DNA of 64,000 nt from Saxidomus purpurata (lineage: Eukaryota > Mollusca > Bivalvia > Venerida > Veneridae): contig JAFMSR010000012.1 of assembly GCA_022818135.1 (NCBI GenBank), forward strand, positions 26,108,428-26,172,427, in the 5' to 3' direction. Shown here one piece after another: positions 12,101 through 22,335 of the stretch. Each line of letters begins with the position of its first letter. Positions within the stretch are counted from its first letter, which is position 1. The notes under the pieces are model-generated. The model searched no databases, was not told the origin of the DNA, and saw nothing but the letters and a program-made list of their open reading frames with translations. A program made the position numbers and the translations under genes.

Positions 12101-14026
12101 TTAATGTTAGCAGGCTTTTTTAGTGCAAAGCTCAGAAAACATCAAGTCACCTGGCTGCCCTGTGAGATTGAAGCACTTGGTATAGCGGCAGCCGTGAAGC
12201 ATTTTAGCCCTTACATTATCCAGTCCAGTCAACAAGCGTATGTTCTTACGGACAGTAAACCGTGTGTTCAGGCTATTGAAAAGTTATGCAGAGGAGAATT
12301 TTCAGCCAGCCCAAGGATAACTTCCTTCCTATCCACGATTAGTCGGTATCAGGTTAGCATTAAACATCTCGCAGGATCTGTCAATATCCCTTCAGACTTT
12401 GCAAGCCGTAATGCTCTCGAATGTGACAACCCCAACTGTCAAATTTGTGCGTTTATTCATTATACTGAGGACTCTGTTGTTAGAGCTATTCATGTAGAGG
12501 ATGTGATAAACAATGTCTGTCGATTACCTTTCACCACAAGATCTGCGTGGAAGGCTATACAGTCTGAGTGTCCGGATTTGAGACGCGTTCATGCTCACTT
12601 GCTACAAGGCACACGTCCTTCTAAGAAACTTACGAACATCAAAGATGTAAAGCGTTACTTAAGTGCAGTGTCAATTGCAAAAGACGGTTTATTAGTTGTT
12701 AAACGTGCAGATCCTCTTTCAACACCTATAGATCTTATAGTGGTACCCCGATCAGCCCTCGATGGACTCGTTACCGCGTTGCACATAAAGCTAGATCATC
12801 CTTCTAAACACCAGTTAACGCAAGTTCTAAAAAGACATTTTTATGCTTTAGACTTAAATCAGTCAATTGAAAGAGTTACAGAGTGCTGCCATACTTGCGC
12901 ATCATTAAGTAGACTACCCCAAGGTTTCGTGACACAGTCAACAGATGATCCCCCGGAGGCTGTTGGTTTATCATTTGCAGCAGATGTCATGAAACGTAGT
13001 AGTCAGTTAGTTTTTGTTTTACGTGAAACATCAACATCATACACAGTTGCCTCCTTTCTTGAAGATGAAAAAAGAGACACTATTAGAGATACGCTTATTT
13101 GTTTGTGTACCGAATTACATCCCATACACAGGCCTCCAGCTATTATAAGAGTAGATGCTGCTCCGTGTTTCACAGCATTACGTGATGACACAATACTTCA
13201 TCGTCTGAACATCACTTTGGACATTGGTCGCGTAAAAAATCCTAACAAAAATCCAGTGGCTGAAAAGGCGATCTTAGAGCTTGAGGACGGAATTCTACGT
13301 ATAGAGCCTGGTGGTGGTTCCCTCTCAAAAATACAACTCACAATTGCTGTTGCAAAACTCAACTGTCGTATTCGCCGCGAAGGACTGTCTGCGCGGGAGT
13401 TATGGACACAACGAAATCAATTCACACATGAACAGCTCCCAATTTCGGATAAGGATGCTATATTACATCAGCATCAGTCACGTCGTGAAAATCACATTGC
13501 CAGTGAAAAGTGCAAAAACAGTAAAACGTCAATTGATTATTCGGTCATAAATGTTGGCGATCTTGTTTATCTCTATTCAGATAGAAACAAACTGAATGCT
13601 AGGCAAAGATACCTCGTAGTATCACAACAGGACGAGTGGCTGTTTGTTAAGAAATTCACAGGCAATCAGTTGCGCGCTTCTTCCTATAAAATTAAGAAAG
13701 GCGAGTGTTTCCGTGTACCAGTTGATTTACCAGACTATAACGTTACCCGCGAACCTTATAAAGACAGTGATAATGAAGACATTCATAGTGAAATTTATTT
13801 CAATGCTCCCGAGTCAGTGCAACCACCCCCAGCATTAGTAACACCATTAGAACAGGAAAATATTAGTCGCGAACATGATCAACCAGAAGTAGCTACTGGT
13901 GAAGTAGACACAGTTGACGCTCCGGTAACTTCTACGGATGACCAGTCTTCACCTGTAGGCACCGATAACTCTAGGCCTCAACGAAACCGCAAGCCTCCCA
14001 AATACTTAGATGACTTTGTGACATAA
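9194..14026 (+). CDS. Gag-pol polyprotein of Ty3-like retrotransposon
   Basis: 1610 codons from ATG 9194; the same frame has an upstream ATG at 9146, but 9194 (ATCATGG) has the better context. Single frame, no gag/pol shift. Residues 1-260: gag-like helical region without an obvious domain name. 266-284: Cys-His box CX2CX9HX4C, longer than a classical zinc knuckle. 355: aspartic protease motif DTGAE. About 690-850: reverse transcriptase with 'SDLTSAFYQIPL' (D734) and active-site LADD (D800, D801) in place of YxDD. 950/991/1020/1068: RNase H D-E-D-D. 1202-1235: integrase zinc finger HX3H...CX2C. 1264/1321/1357: integrase triad D,D35E. A GPY-like stretch follows (about 1455-1510), then an acidic, proline-rich tail ending in the R/K/P-rich 'PQRNRKPPKYLDDF' typical of pol C-termini. 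All catalytic residues are intact, so it may be active. Ty3-like assignment rests on domain order and RT motifs. Confidence 0.93.
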   Translation: MASNRAPKQWRLTREETITSFESWRQNLQYTLALDSNFAPFLVEGFTWGKKTNTTPLRGMADDGEAVPEASRRTAAQKVTHLELMLGQIANFCPVISRNSIVKNSTSMNSIWQSVRLHFGFQSTGGHFLDFDNIRLQAGERPEDLYQRLSSFIEDNLLKKDGSISHLGNIPDEDEEISPTIDNLIVLTWLRLVDNRLPALVKQRYGTELRSKSLASLKPEISLALESLLDEIHTISEAKVLRSAFKPTRKTEGAKFQPVSRNSPSCPLCKQAGRQKYNHYLSKCRYLPEDDRQYLSKVRHTVPDDTDDSPDNSDCEEMTHPSYSLRDASSRLVSTKQSPILKTFYKHFPVHVTLDTGAEINMLKMSIAQYLGVPIKKSNQRALQADGSTPLRVAGETHIILTRGKQDLILDALVVHDLDVDLLGGIPFMATNDIMVRPSKQQIVVRATDEVFYSPERSDSSVNHVRRAQAFILRASSSDSTITWPGSYLEVTVPNDVDPDGSIATEPKFGALCNTQWPSPQIVEAVSGKVRILNSATDPIYVRTNEHICQARHTTSSYSRDAHSDTVNIPSSCHSAKSGFLSDTVSVDPDELLAEPIRQKFRNVISQYDSVFDSTISGYNGTSGPFKAVVNMGPVQPPQRKGRLPQYARDKLVELQQHFDELEKQGVFSRPEDINVAVEYLNPSFLVKKPLGGFRLVTAFADVGRYAKPQPFLMPDVDTILRNIGQWTYIIVSDLTSAFYQIPLSAESMKYCGVVTPFRGVRVYTRCAMGMPGSETALEELMCRVLGDLLQDGVVAKLADDLYCGGNTPEELLENWTRVLDALQKNNLKLKPTKTIVCPKSTTILGWTWKQGTLSASRHRLAALSTCQVPDTVHGLRSFIGAYKVLGRVLPNCSQMMAPLDDIIAGKNSPEKITWDDDTRQHFHNAQSALTNNKSIVIPQPTDQLWIVTDGSVKKHGIGATLYVMRDGKLMLAGFFSAKLRKHQVTWLPCEIEALGIAAAVKHFSPYIIQSSQQAYVLTDSKPCVQAIEKLCRGEFSASPRITSFLSTISRYQVSIKHLAGSVNIPSDFASRNALECDNPNCQICAFIHYTEDSVVRAIHVEDVINNVCRLPFTTRSAWKAIQSECPDLRRVHAHLLQGTRPSKKLTNIKDVKRYLSAVSIAKDGLLVVKRADPLSTPIDLIVVPRSALDGLVTALHIKLDHPSKHQLTQVLKRHFYALDLNQSIERVTECCHTCASLSRLPQGFVTQSTDDPPEAVGLSFAADVMKRSSQLVFVLRETSTSYTVASFLEDEKRDTIRDTLICLCTELHPIHRPPAIIRVDAAPCFTALRDDTILHRLNITLDIGRVKNPNKNPVAEKAILELEDGILRIEPGGGSLSKIQLTIAVAKLNCRIRREGLSARELWTQRNQFTHEQLPISDKDAILHQHQSRRENHIASEKCKNSKTSIDYSVINVGDLVYLYSDRNKLNARQRYLVVSQQDEWLFVKKFTGNQLRASSYKIKKGECFRVPVDLPDYNVTREPYKDSDNEDIHSEIYFNAPESVQPPPALVTPLEQENISREHDQPEVATGEVDTVDAPVTSTDDQSSPVGTDNSRPQRNRKPPKYLDDFVT

Positions 14027-14389
14027 ATTGCTTAATGAACATGGATTTATATTGTTCAAATTCGTCCTAGTACAAGCCTGGCATGAACTCTGAAGCCTTT
14101 TTTGTTTAATACAAGTTATGTCTGTATATATTTCTGTTCTTTAAAATTAACGAACATGTCATTTACTGTGCATTAATTGATATATATTAAAACAGCATCA
14201 TACTATACCAAAGCAAACGGATATAGTTTACCAAGACACTTAAAATTCGATAGATTCTTTTTTTTCATGCTTAAATGTCTCAATTTAGTTTTGCCTTACT
14301 ACAGTCATTACAGTAATATGATATATATATATGTTGATATTTCCTAAGGTTAGACTGTTAATTATAGTTCTCTTTAATATTGTTATTTT

Positions 14390-14402
14390 AAGAAAAGAGA
14401 GG
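14390..14402 (+). other. Polypurine tract
   Basis: AAGAAAAGAGAGG, 13 purines, three bases (TAG) before the 3' LTR. This is the expected site for plus-strand priming. The small offset from the LTR edge leaves the precise LTR start slightly uncertain. Confidence 0.75.
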
Positions 14403-14405
14403 TAG

Positions 14406-14586
14406 CGCCAGTAGGTTTGATTTGTACGTTAAGGTACGGTTGAGTACGGACATTATACTATAGTCTTTAGCTGAGTTGTTTCCCTTCGTTCTCGATCTTT
14501 CGTTTGTTGTGAAAACAGTTCGCATCATTAAATTGCAAACAACCTTCCGAATTGTTGTGTTTCTGTCTGATTCCGACTGACTGGCG
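14406..14586 (+). repeat. 3' long terminal repeat, 181 bp
   Basis: Same boundaries (CGCCAG...CTGGCG) as the 5' copy. The 4-bp difference is a GTCT duplication within 'TTCTGTCTGATTCC'. It is followed by ordinary A+T-rich flank. Confidence 0.92.
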
Positions 14587-15510
14587 ATTTAACATCATTC
14601 TGTATAATCACCACCTGGAACCTCAGTATCAATTTACAGGAAGCAGGATTTATCAGCAAGATTTCTACAGGAAGTGGTCATTTTGATTTGTTGATTCAAA
14701 TATGTTAGACATAATAATTGAGAAAGTTTTTAAGAAATGTTTACATATGGATCATACTTTTGTGAACTTTGTGCTGAACATGACAGTATCATTTGCCTAA
14801 ACAATAACTTTATATCTAAGAAACAAAATGATGGTTTAGATCACTTGTGTTCAATAAACTGATGATTTGAAAAGCATGCAGTGGCTGTGCAGTAAAGGTA
14901 TATATTGAATATTTGATTCATGGAAGTTATATTATGTATATTTCTAGTGTAGCAATTATTGAAGCTATTAAGTAATATGTGATCATAAAATAAAAAAGAT
15001 CACAGATTTTTTTATTATATTAAACATTAAAATAAATGTATTAAAAATTTTTGGAATCAAAATTGACAATTAAAATGAACAGATTATTCATATTCTTTAT
15101 AATACACATGTAATATGAAATTCTTGCCAGTATACTTGATAACATTGTCCCATTCATTTTAGCCCATCCTCGGTAACCCAGGCTATTCATTACCCAATTG
15201 AACCAATATGACGGAGAGAAGCGGCAGGAATTAACCGTGGGTTCCAACGATGTTTTAGCCAGACTATGCAAAGAATACTCTGAGCTATTCTTATCACTCT
15301 GGCCTTGATGACATCGCCATTTGTATCAAACCTTGGTTTATTTGATTTGTATATCCTAAAAAGTACTGCACACAAGTCACACATGTACATATCGCATTGA
15401 AAATCACACGGCTGTTCAAGAGTCAAGTTTGATGACTCTTGCATATGTTTTTTACAAAATTATGTCCCTTTTTGGATAACAAAATTATGTCCACTTTTGA
15501 ACTAAACTAG
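14587..15510. other. Intergenic, no gene seen
   Basis: A+T-rich. Overlapping minus-strand open frames at about 15041-15444 (up to 84 codons) have no recognisable domain and no start or splice context that would argue for a gene. Confidence 0.55.
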
Positions 15511-16630
15511 AGATTGTTTTTCACAAAAAAACTTGTCTCCCCCCTTATGACCTTGACCTTTGAGTTAGTGACCCCAAATTATAACGAGAAATTGACCAAC
15601 GGTCACTGTGACCTTGACCTTTGAACTACTGACCCCAAAAACAATAGGGATCATCTGCTCAATAAGACCAATCATCCTATGAAGTTTGAGGTCTGTAGGT
15701 CTAAAGGAACTCTAGTTATCATCCGGAAACGAGAAATTGACAAACGGTCAGTATGACCTTGACCTTTGACCTACTGACCCCAAAAACAATAGGGATCATC
15801 AGCTCTATAAGACCAATCATCCTATGAAGTTTGAGGGCTGTAGGTCAAAAGGAACTCTAGTTATCATCCGGAAACGAGAAATTGACCAACGGTCACTGTG
15901 ACCTTGACCTTTGAACTACTGACCCCAAAAACAATAGGGATCATCTGCTCAATAAGACCATTCATCCTATGAAGTTTGAGAGCTGTAGGTCAAAAGGAAC
16001 TCTAGTTATCGTCCGGAAACGAAGAATGGACGGACGGACTGACGGACTCCCCCCAGTTTGAGGGTTGTAGGTCAAAAGGAACTCTAGTTATCATCCGGAA
16101 ATGAGAAATTGACCAACGGTCACTGTGACCTTGACCTTTGACCTACTGACCCCAAAAACAATAGGGATCATCTGCTCTATAAGACCAATCATCCTATGAA
16201 GTTTGAGGTCTGTAGGTCTAAAGGAACTCTAGTTATCATCCGGAAACGAGAAATTGACCAACGGTCAGTGTGACCTTGACCTTTGACCTACTGACCCCAA
16301 AAACAATAGGGATCATCAGCTCTATAAGACCAATCATCCTATGAAGTTTGAGGGCTGTAGGTCAAAAGGAACTCTAGTTATCATCCGGAAACGAGAAATT
16401 GACCAACGGTCACTGTGACCTTGACCTTTGAACTACTGACCCCAAAAACAATAGGGATCATCTGCTCAATAAGACCATTCATCCTATGAAGTTTGAGAGC
16501 TGTAGGTCAAAAGGAACTCTAGTTATCGTCCGGAAACGAAGAATGGACGGACGGACTGACGGACTGACGGACGGACGGACTGACGGACAGGGCAAAAACA
16601 ATATGTCTCCCCCCGAGGTGGGGGAGACAT
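15511..16630. mobile_element. Tandem-array element (type C), 145-bp units in a higher-order repeat
   Basis: Opens near 'AACTTGTCTCCCCCC' and closes with 'ATGTCTCCCCCC...GGGGGAGACAT'. Six units repeat at exactly 145 bp: 'CGAGAAATTGACC' or its variant recurs at 15585, 15730, 15875, 16020, then 16102, 16247, 16392 and 16537. Units 1-3 and 4-6 are pairwise most alike (units 2 and 5 share 'ATCAGCTCTATAAGACC'), and blocks start 517 bp apart, so a three-unit block was duplicated. 'GGACGGACTGACGG' runs close each block. Each unit carries TGACCTTGACCTTTGA. Non-coding. Confidence 0.75.
16603..16630. repeat. Terminal hairpin of the type C element
   Basis: ATGTCTCCCCC (16603-16613) pairs perfectly with GGGGGAGACAT (16620-16630) across a 6-base loop, CGAGGT. 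It marks the right end of the element. Confidence 0.75.
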
Positions 16631-16977
16631 AATTACTAAGAATTTCTGGTTTTACCCCTGCAAGGCCAAATTGTCAGAACACATTGAAGCAAAGTACATT
16701 GCATGCTTATATCATATATGAAGTACTTTAAAAAAATAAGTTTAAATTGAATCGGTATATCTTTTTCTGCTTTTTTATTATTTCAATTTGTCAAATAATT
16801 ATATTGTGAACATTATTTAAATGATATCAGAATTTATTTTGTGTAATTTAAAAGTACCTTCTTTTGCTCTTCTGTCAAAGCTTTATAGCCAACTGTATTG
16901 AAGATAAATTGTCTGTCTGTCTTCCTTCTTTTCTGTCATTCTTTCTGTCTTTCTTTGTGACACAATACTTATATTAC

Positions 16978-17273
16978 AGTCGTGTATTTGTACGATCCTA
17001 GAATTTTTACAACTGACGATCGTAATGAAAGTAGTCGTAATATATTAAAGTACGATTGAATTACGATCGTAAAAAGGCAGTCATAATTCTATTTTTAAAT
17101 TACGACTGTTGTCTAATTTGCATATTTCGCTGCTTTTTACGATCATTTTACGATCGTAGTTTGGTTTTACGGTTGTAACTCCTTCTATATTCCCATATAA
17201 GAGTACTGTCGTAATTCCAGTTTTACGTCTGTTCAAATTACGATTATTCTACGATCGTGAAATTTCGTACAGG
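16978..17273. repeat. Cluster of ACGATCGT-type palindromic motifs (copy 2)
   Basis: About twelve variants of TACGATCGTAA, TTACGACTG and GTCGTAATT occur in both orientations within 295 bp, ending with TTTCGTACAGG. It is the inverted counterpart of 5738-5950. Non-coding. Confidence 0.6.
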
Positions 17274-17370
17274 CAGCCACAAAAGTTATAAGCTACTGTA
17301 AAGTAGATATTTATTATAGGTATGTCAGCCTACAATATATTCACTGAAAAGCACATATCACAACAAAAAT

Positions 17371-19127
17371 AACTAGAGCTATCACTAAATGTGATTAATA
17401 CCCCCAAAAGACTGCTTTATAAACTGAAGAAGTTCGTAGTAACATAATACCTTGCAAACAAACTAAAAAGAGATATTGTTCTTAGCAGTTCCTCTCATTG
17501 TGCTTGACCATTGTATGAAGTTGTATTGAATTCCAACTTGTAGTTTTCGAAAAATGCTCCAGACAAGGAAAAGTAACAAAGGGCAATAACCCTGTAATTA
17601 GTCAAGATGGAGTTATGGTTCCTGTGCACTGCACTTCCTCTCATTGTGCTTGACCATTGTATGAAGTTGTATTGAATTCCAACCAGAAGTTTTCAAGTTA
17701 TGCTCCGGACAAGGAAAAGTAACAAAGGGTAATAACTCTGTAATTAGTCAAGATGGAGTTATGGACATTGTGCACTGCACTTCCTCTCAATGTACTTGGC
17801 CATTGTATGAGGTTGTACTGAATTCCAACAAGTAGTTTTCAAGTTATGCTCTGGACAAGGAAAACTAACAAAGGGAAATAACTCTGATAAATACTCAAGA
17901 TAGAGTTATGCTTCTTGTACACTGCACTTCCTCTGAGTGTGCTTGATCATTGTATGAAATTGTATTGAATTCCAACTAGTAGTTTTCATGTTATGCTCCG
18001 GACAAGGAAAAGTAACATAGGGCAATAACTCTAGTCATTAGTCAACATGGAGTTATAGTTCTTGTGCACTGCACTTCCTCTCAATGTGCTTGACCATTGT
18101 ATGAAGTTGTACTGAATTCCAACAAGTAGTTTTCAAGTTATGCTCCGGACAAGGAAAACTAACAAAGGGCAATAACTCAGATAAATACTCAAGATAGAGT
18201 TATAGTTCTTGTACACTGCACTTCCTCTGAGTGTGCTTGATCATTGTATGAAATTGTATTGAATTCCAACTAGTAGTTTTCAAGTTATTCTCCGGACAAG
18301 GAAAAGTAACAAAGGGCAATAAGTCTGTCGTTAGTCAACATGGAGTTATGGTTCTTGTGCACTGCACTTCCTCTCAATGTGCTTGACCATTGTATGAAGT
18401 TGTACTGAATTCCAACCAGTAGTTTTCAAGTTATGCTCCGGACAAGGAAAACTAACAAAGGGCAATAACTCAGTAAATACTCAAGATAGAGTTATAGTTC
18501 TTGTACACTGCACTTCCTCTCAATGTGCTTGACCATTGTATGAAGTCGTATTGAATTCCAACTTGTAGTTTTCAAGTTATGCTCCGGACAAGGAAAACTA
18601 ACAAAGGGAAATAACTCTGAAATGAGTCAAGATGGAGTTATGGTTCTTGTGCACTGCACTTCCTCTCAATGTGCTTGACCATTGTATGAAGTTGTATTGA
18701 ATTCCAATTTGCAGTTTTCAAGTTATGCTTTGGACAAGGAAAACTAACAAAGGGCAATAACTCAATAAATACTCAAGATAGAGTTATAGTTCTTGTACAC
18801 TGCACTTCCTTTGAGTTTGCTTGATCATTATATGAAATTGTATTGAATTCCAACCTTTAGTTTTCAAGTTATGCTCCAGACAAGGAAAAGTAATAAAGGG
18901 CAATAACTCTGTAATTAGTCAAGATGGAGTTATGGTTCTTGTGCACTGCACTTCCTCTCAATGTGCTTGACCATTGTATGAAGTTGTACTGAATTCCAAC
19001 CAGTAGTTTTCAAGTTATACTCCGGACAAGGAAAACTAACAAAGGGCAATAACTCTGTAATTAGTCAAGATGGAGTTATAGTTCTTGTGCACTGCACTTC
19101 CTCTCAATGTGCTTGACCATTGTATGA
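17371..19127 (+). mobile_element. Tandem-array element (type D), about 147-bp units, right end missing
   Basis: Begins 'AACTAGAGCTATCACTAAAT' then 'ATACCCCCAAAAG', followed by about eleven units of 146-147 bp. Each carries 'GCACTTCCTCTCAATGTGC', 'TTGACCATTGTATGAAGTTG', 'TTTTCAAGTTATGCTCCGG' and 'AACAAAGGGCAATAACTC'. The array stops mid-unit at 'CCATTGTATGAA' and passes straight into family F sequence, so the right terminus is lost. A complete relative lies at 22868-24217. Confidence 0.78.
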
Positions 19128-20152
19128 ATGTTGATGAGACTTTGCAGGGACGTTCCTTGCATGAAGCTCTATCAAAGTTGTTCAAAGAATTCCATTCCAT
19201 GCAGAACTCTGGTTGCTATGGCAACAAATAGGAAAAACTTTAAAAATCTTCTTCTCTGAAACCACAAGGCCTAGAGCTTAGATATTTGGCATGTAGCATT
19301 GTCTAGTGGACCTCTACCAACATTATTCAAATTATGACCCCCGGGTCAAAATTGACGCCGCGCGGGTGGGCACTTAGTTTTTGTATAGGCATATATAGGA
19401 AAAACTTGAAAAATCTTCTTCTCTGAAACCACAAGGCCTAGAGCTAAGATATTTGGCATGTAGCATTGTCTAGTGGACCTCTACCAAGATTGTTCAAATT
19501 ATGACCCCCGGGTCAAAATTGACCCCGCACCGGGGGTCACTTAGTTTTGCATAGGAATATATAGGAAAAACTTTTAAAATCTTCTTCGCTGAAACCAAAA
19601 GGCCTAGAGCTAAGATATTTAGCATGTAGCATTGGCTAGTGGACCTCTACCAAGATTGTTCAAATTATGAGCCCTGGATCAAAACTGACCCCGCATCGGG
19701 GGTCACTTAGTTTTACATAGGCTTATATAGTAAAAACTTTAAAAATCTTCTTCTTTGAAACCACAAGGCCTAGAGCTTAGATATTTGGTATGTAATATTA
19801 TCTAGTGGACCTCTACCAAGATTGTTCAAATTATGACCCCGGGGTCAAAATTGACTTTGTAGGGGGAGTCACTTAGTTTTACATAGGCTAGCTTATATAG
19901 GAAAAACTTTAAAAATCTTCTTCTCTGAAACCACAAGGCCTAGAGCTTAGATATTTGGCACGTAGCATTGGCTAGTGAACCTCTAGCAAGATTGTTCAAA
20001 TTATGACCCCCGGGTCAAAATTGACCCCGCACGGGGGGTCACTTAGTTTTACATAGGCTTATATAGGGAAAACTTAAAGAAATCTTCTTCCCTTGTATTA
20101 TAGCCAATGGTAGTCAGGTGAGCCATATAGGGCCATCATGGCCCTCTTGTTT
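19128..20152 (+). mobile_element. Family F element: 167-bp tandem units plus palindromic end
   Basis: About five units; 'GGCCTAGAGCT' recurs at 19268, 19435, 19601, 19767 and 19937, a period of 166-170 bp. The right end is 'CAGGTGAGCCATATAGGGC' with the 17-bp near-perfect palindrome AGGGCCATCATGGCCCT at 20129-20145, followed by CTTGTTT. The same terminus marks copies at 5430-5496, 36055-36100, 54944-55010 and, inverted, 55019 and 61420. Non-coding. Confidence 0.78.
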
Positions 20153-20194
20153 AATAAAGGTTCAATAAAGGTGCCTTGATCTCATACAAGTGTA

Positions 20195-21725
20195 CCAATA
20201 AACAAGAGCTGTCACATGACAGCACGCTCGACTATTCGAAAGGTTGTTGGTAAAATGGGTTTTTTGTCAAAGAACAGGAGTATTGTGTAATTGTCTGTAA
20301 GAATTAAGGTCAAAGATATGAAACTTGTTCAAAGACCTTTGTAAATGTACATTACATTCAAAGCCTTACTCTGGATTCTGTAAGCCAAGTGGAGGGAGGA
20401 GGGGATAATTTCAAAGAAATACATAACCTTGTAAATTTGATCATGAATAACTCTGTAACTTTTCAAAATTGAAATGTATAGAATTAAAAAAGCATGACCG
20501 CTGCATGCTGCATAATTATTCTATGACATTTCAAAAGAAAGCCATTTCGAGTATTTCCATGTTAGTCTGGTAAAAACTGTGACAAAATTCTAAGTTAAAA
20601 GGGGCATAAATGTCAAAAATCAAAAACAATGGTGAAGATGTTGACAGTAAACATACATTTTAAGTCCATAAAAAAAATCAAAGTTAAAGTTAAAAAGGGG
20701 CATAAATCTGTCAAAAATCCAAACAGAGTTATGGGGATTGTTTCCTCAGATGTAGATGTTGATGGTAGACACATACTTTGAGTTTCAAGTCAATACCTTT
20801 GATAGTATTCAAAACATTTGACTTTATAAAATCTTTTACCAAATATTCTAAGTTAAAAAGGGGCATAAATCTGTCAAAACTCAAAACAGCGTTACGGGGA
20901 TTGTTTCCTCAGGTGTAGATGTTGATTGTAGACACATACTTTGAGTTTCAAGTCAATACCTTTGATAGTATTCAAGATATTTGAATTTATAAAAATCTTT
21001 AACAAAAAAAATCTAAGTTAAAAAGGGGCATAAATCTGTCAAAAATCAAAACGGAGTTATGAGGATTGTTTCCTCAGGTGTAGATGCTGATGGTAAAGAT
21101 ATATTTTGAGTTTGAAGTCAATACCTTTGATAATTTGCAAGATATTTGAATTTATAAAAAACTTTAACCAAAAATTCTAAGTTAAAAAGGGGCATAAATT
21201 TGTCAAAAATCAAAACGGAGTTATGGGGATTGTTTCCTCAGGTGTAGATGTTGATGGTAAACAAACAGTTTGAGTTTCAAGTCAATACCTTTGATAGTAT
21301 TCAGGATATTTGACTTTATTAAAAACTTTAACCAAAAATTCTAAGTTAAAAAGGGGCATAAATCTGTCAAAAATCAAAACAGAGTTATGAGGATTGTTTC
21401 CTCAGGTGTAGATGTTGATGGTAAAGATATATTTTGAGTTTCAAGTCAATACCTTTGATAATATGCAAGATATTTGAATTTATAAAAAACTTTAACCAAA
21501 AATTCTAAGTTAAAAAGGGGCATAAATCTGTCAAAAATCAAAACAGAGTTATGGGGATTGTTTCCTCAGGTGTAGATGTTGATGGTAAAGATATATTTTG
21601 AGTTTCAAGTCAATACCTTTGATAGTATTCAAGATATTTGACTTCATTAAAAACTTTAACCAACGCAGACGCCGACGCCGGGGCGAGTGCAATAGTCTCC
21701 TTATTCTTCGAATAGTCGAGCTAAA
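20195..21725. mobile_element. Tandem-array element (type E), 164-bp units
   Basis: Perfect 14-bp inverted ends CTCGACTATTCGAA (20227-20240) and TTCGAATAGTCGAG (21707-21720), with 'AACAAGAGCTGTCACATGAC' just outside the left one. The core repeats 'TAAAAAGGGGCATAAAT' at about 20690, 20851, 21015, 21179, 21343 and 21507, a period of 164 bp, with 'GTTTCCTCAGGTGTAGATG' in each unit. It ends with a G+C-rich 'GCAGACGCCGACGCCGGGGC'. Non-coding; plan as in pearl-type elements. Confidence 0.75.
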
Positions 21726-21959
21726 AAGCTGTTAATAAAGAATATGTTTGAATAATTGTATTTCCTTGCTTGGGTACAAACTTGATTATTTATAGGGCTA
21801 TATAGGTATTTGGCTATTTATATGATGAAAAGATGAATTTATTAGCTCACCATCACCATGAATATACCCATGCATTCACCAATGAACGTTATGTACTGCC
21901 CATGGCAACCACTGTGCTCTAAGGTGCCCACTTGATATACCACCAGATTTAACAACAAC

Positions 21960-22335
21960 CTGAAACAAGAGCCGTCAGTAGGACAGCGCGCTTGACTTTT
22001 TTAGTGCTTGCCAATAAAACAAAACTTTGACAGTTAAGGGCACACAAGACTTTAACTAGTAATTTTTAAGTACAAATCAAGAAACATTTTCACAGAGTTA
22101 TCTTCTCTTGCTTACAGATAGGTCTCATGAGTACATAAGTACTCTAACTTTCAAAGTAATATCTCAAATGGTTAAGTCAACAAGTGGACAAGAATGAAAA
22201 TTTTAACTGAGTTTCTTAGTCAAAGAGGGCCATAATTCATATATAATCCTTGACAGAATTACCTTCTCCTGCCCATGTTTTGGGATCATGATGGTAAACA
22301 AGTATTTCAACTTTCAAAGTACCCGTACGAAACAG
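21960..22335 (+). repeat. Left-end fragment of another inverted-terminus element
   Basis: Starts 'AACAAGAGCCGTCAGTAGG' and 'GACAGCGCGCTTGACTTTTT', parallel to the left end of the type E element but not identical. It carries two diverged stretches of 'AGTTATCTTCTCTTGC' / 'AATTACCTTCTCCTGCCC'. No right end is seen. Confidence 0.5.

Larger units (their letters stand above)
8884..14586 (+). mobile_element. Complete LTR retrotransposon, Ty3/Gypsy-like, young
   Basis: Order: 5' LTR (8884-9060), primer-binding site directly adjacent, one gag-pol frame, polypurine tract (14390-14402), 3' LTR (14406-14586). Total length is 5703 bp. The LTRs differ by one substitution (C/T in 'CTCGATCYTTCG') and a 4-bp insertion (GTCT) in the 3' copy, so insertion is recent by established LTR-dating logic. 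Domain order gag-PR-RT-RNase H-IN is that of Ty3-type elements. Flanks are 'AACATT' on the left and 'ATTTAA' on the right: only a 3-bp ATT match, so the usual 4-6 bp target duplication is not clear. No envelope frame is present. Confidence 0.93.

Noticed and set aside
9166..13838. Short open frames on either strand inside the LTR retrotransposon (for example minus 9166-9525, plus 10584-10895, minus 11098-11352)
   Set aside because: All overlap the 1610-codon gag-pol frame in other frames and show no domain; they are shadows.
15041..15444. Minus-strand frames next to the type C array as a possible retroelement fragment
   Set aside because: I could not find any RT, integrase or other motif in them.
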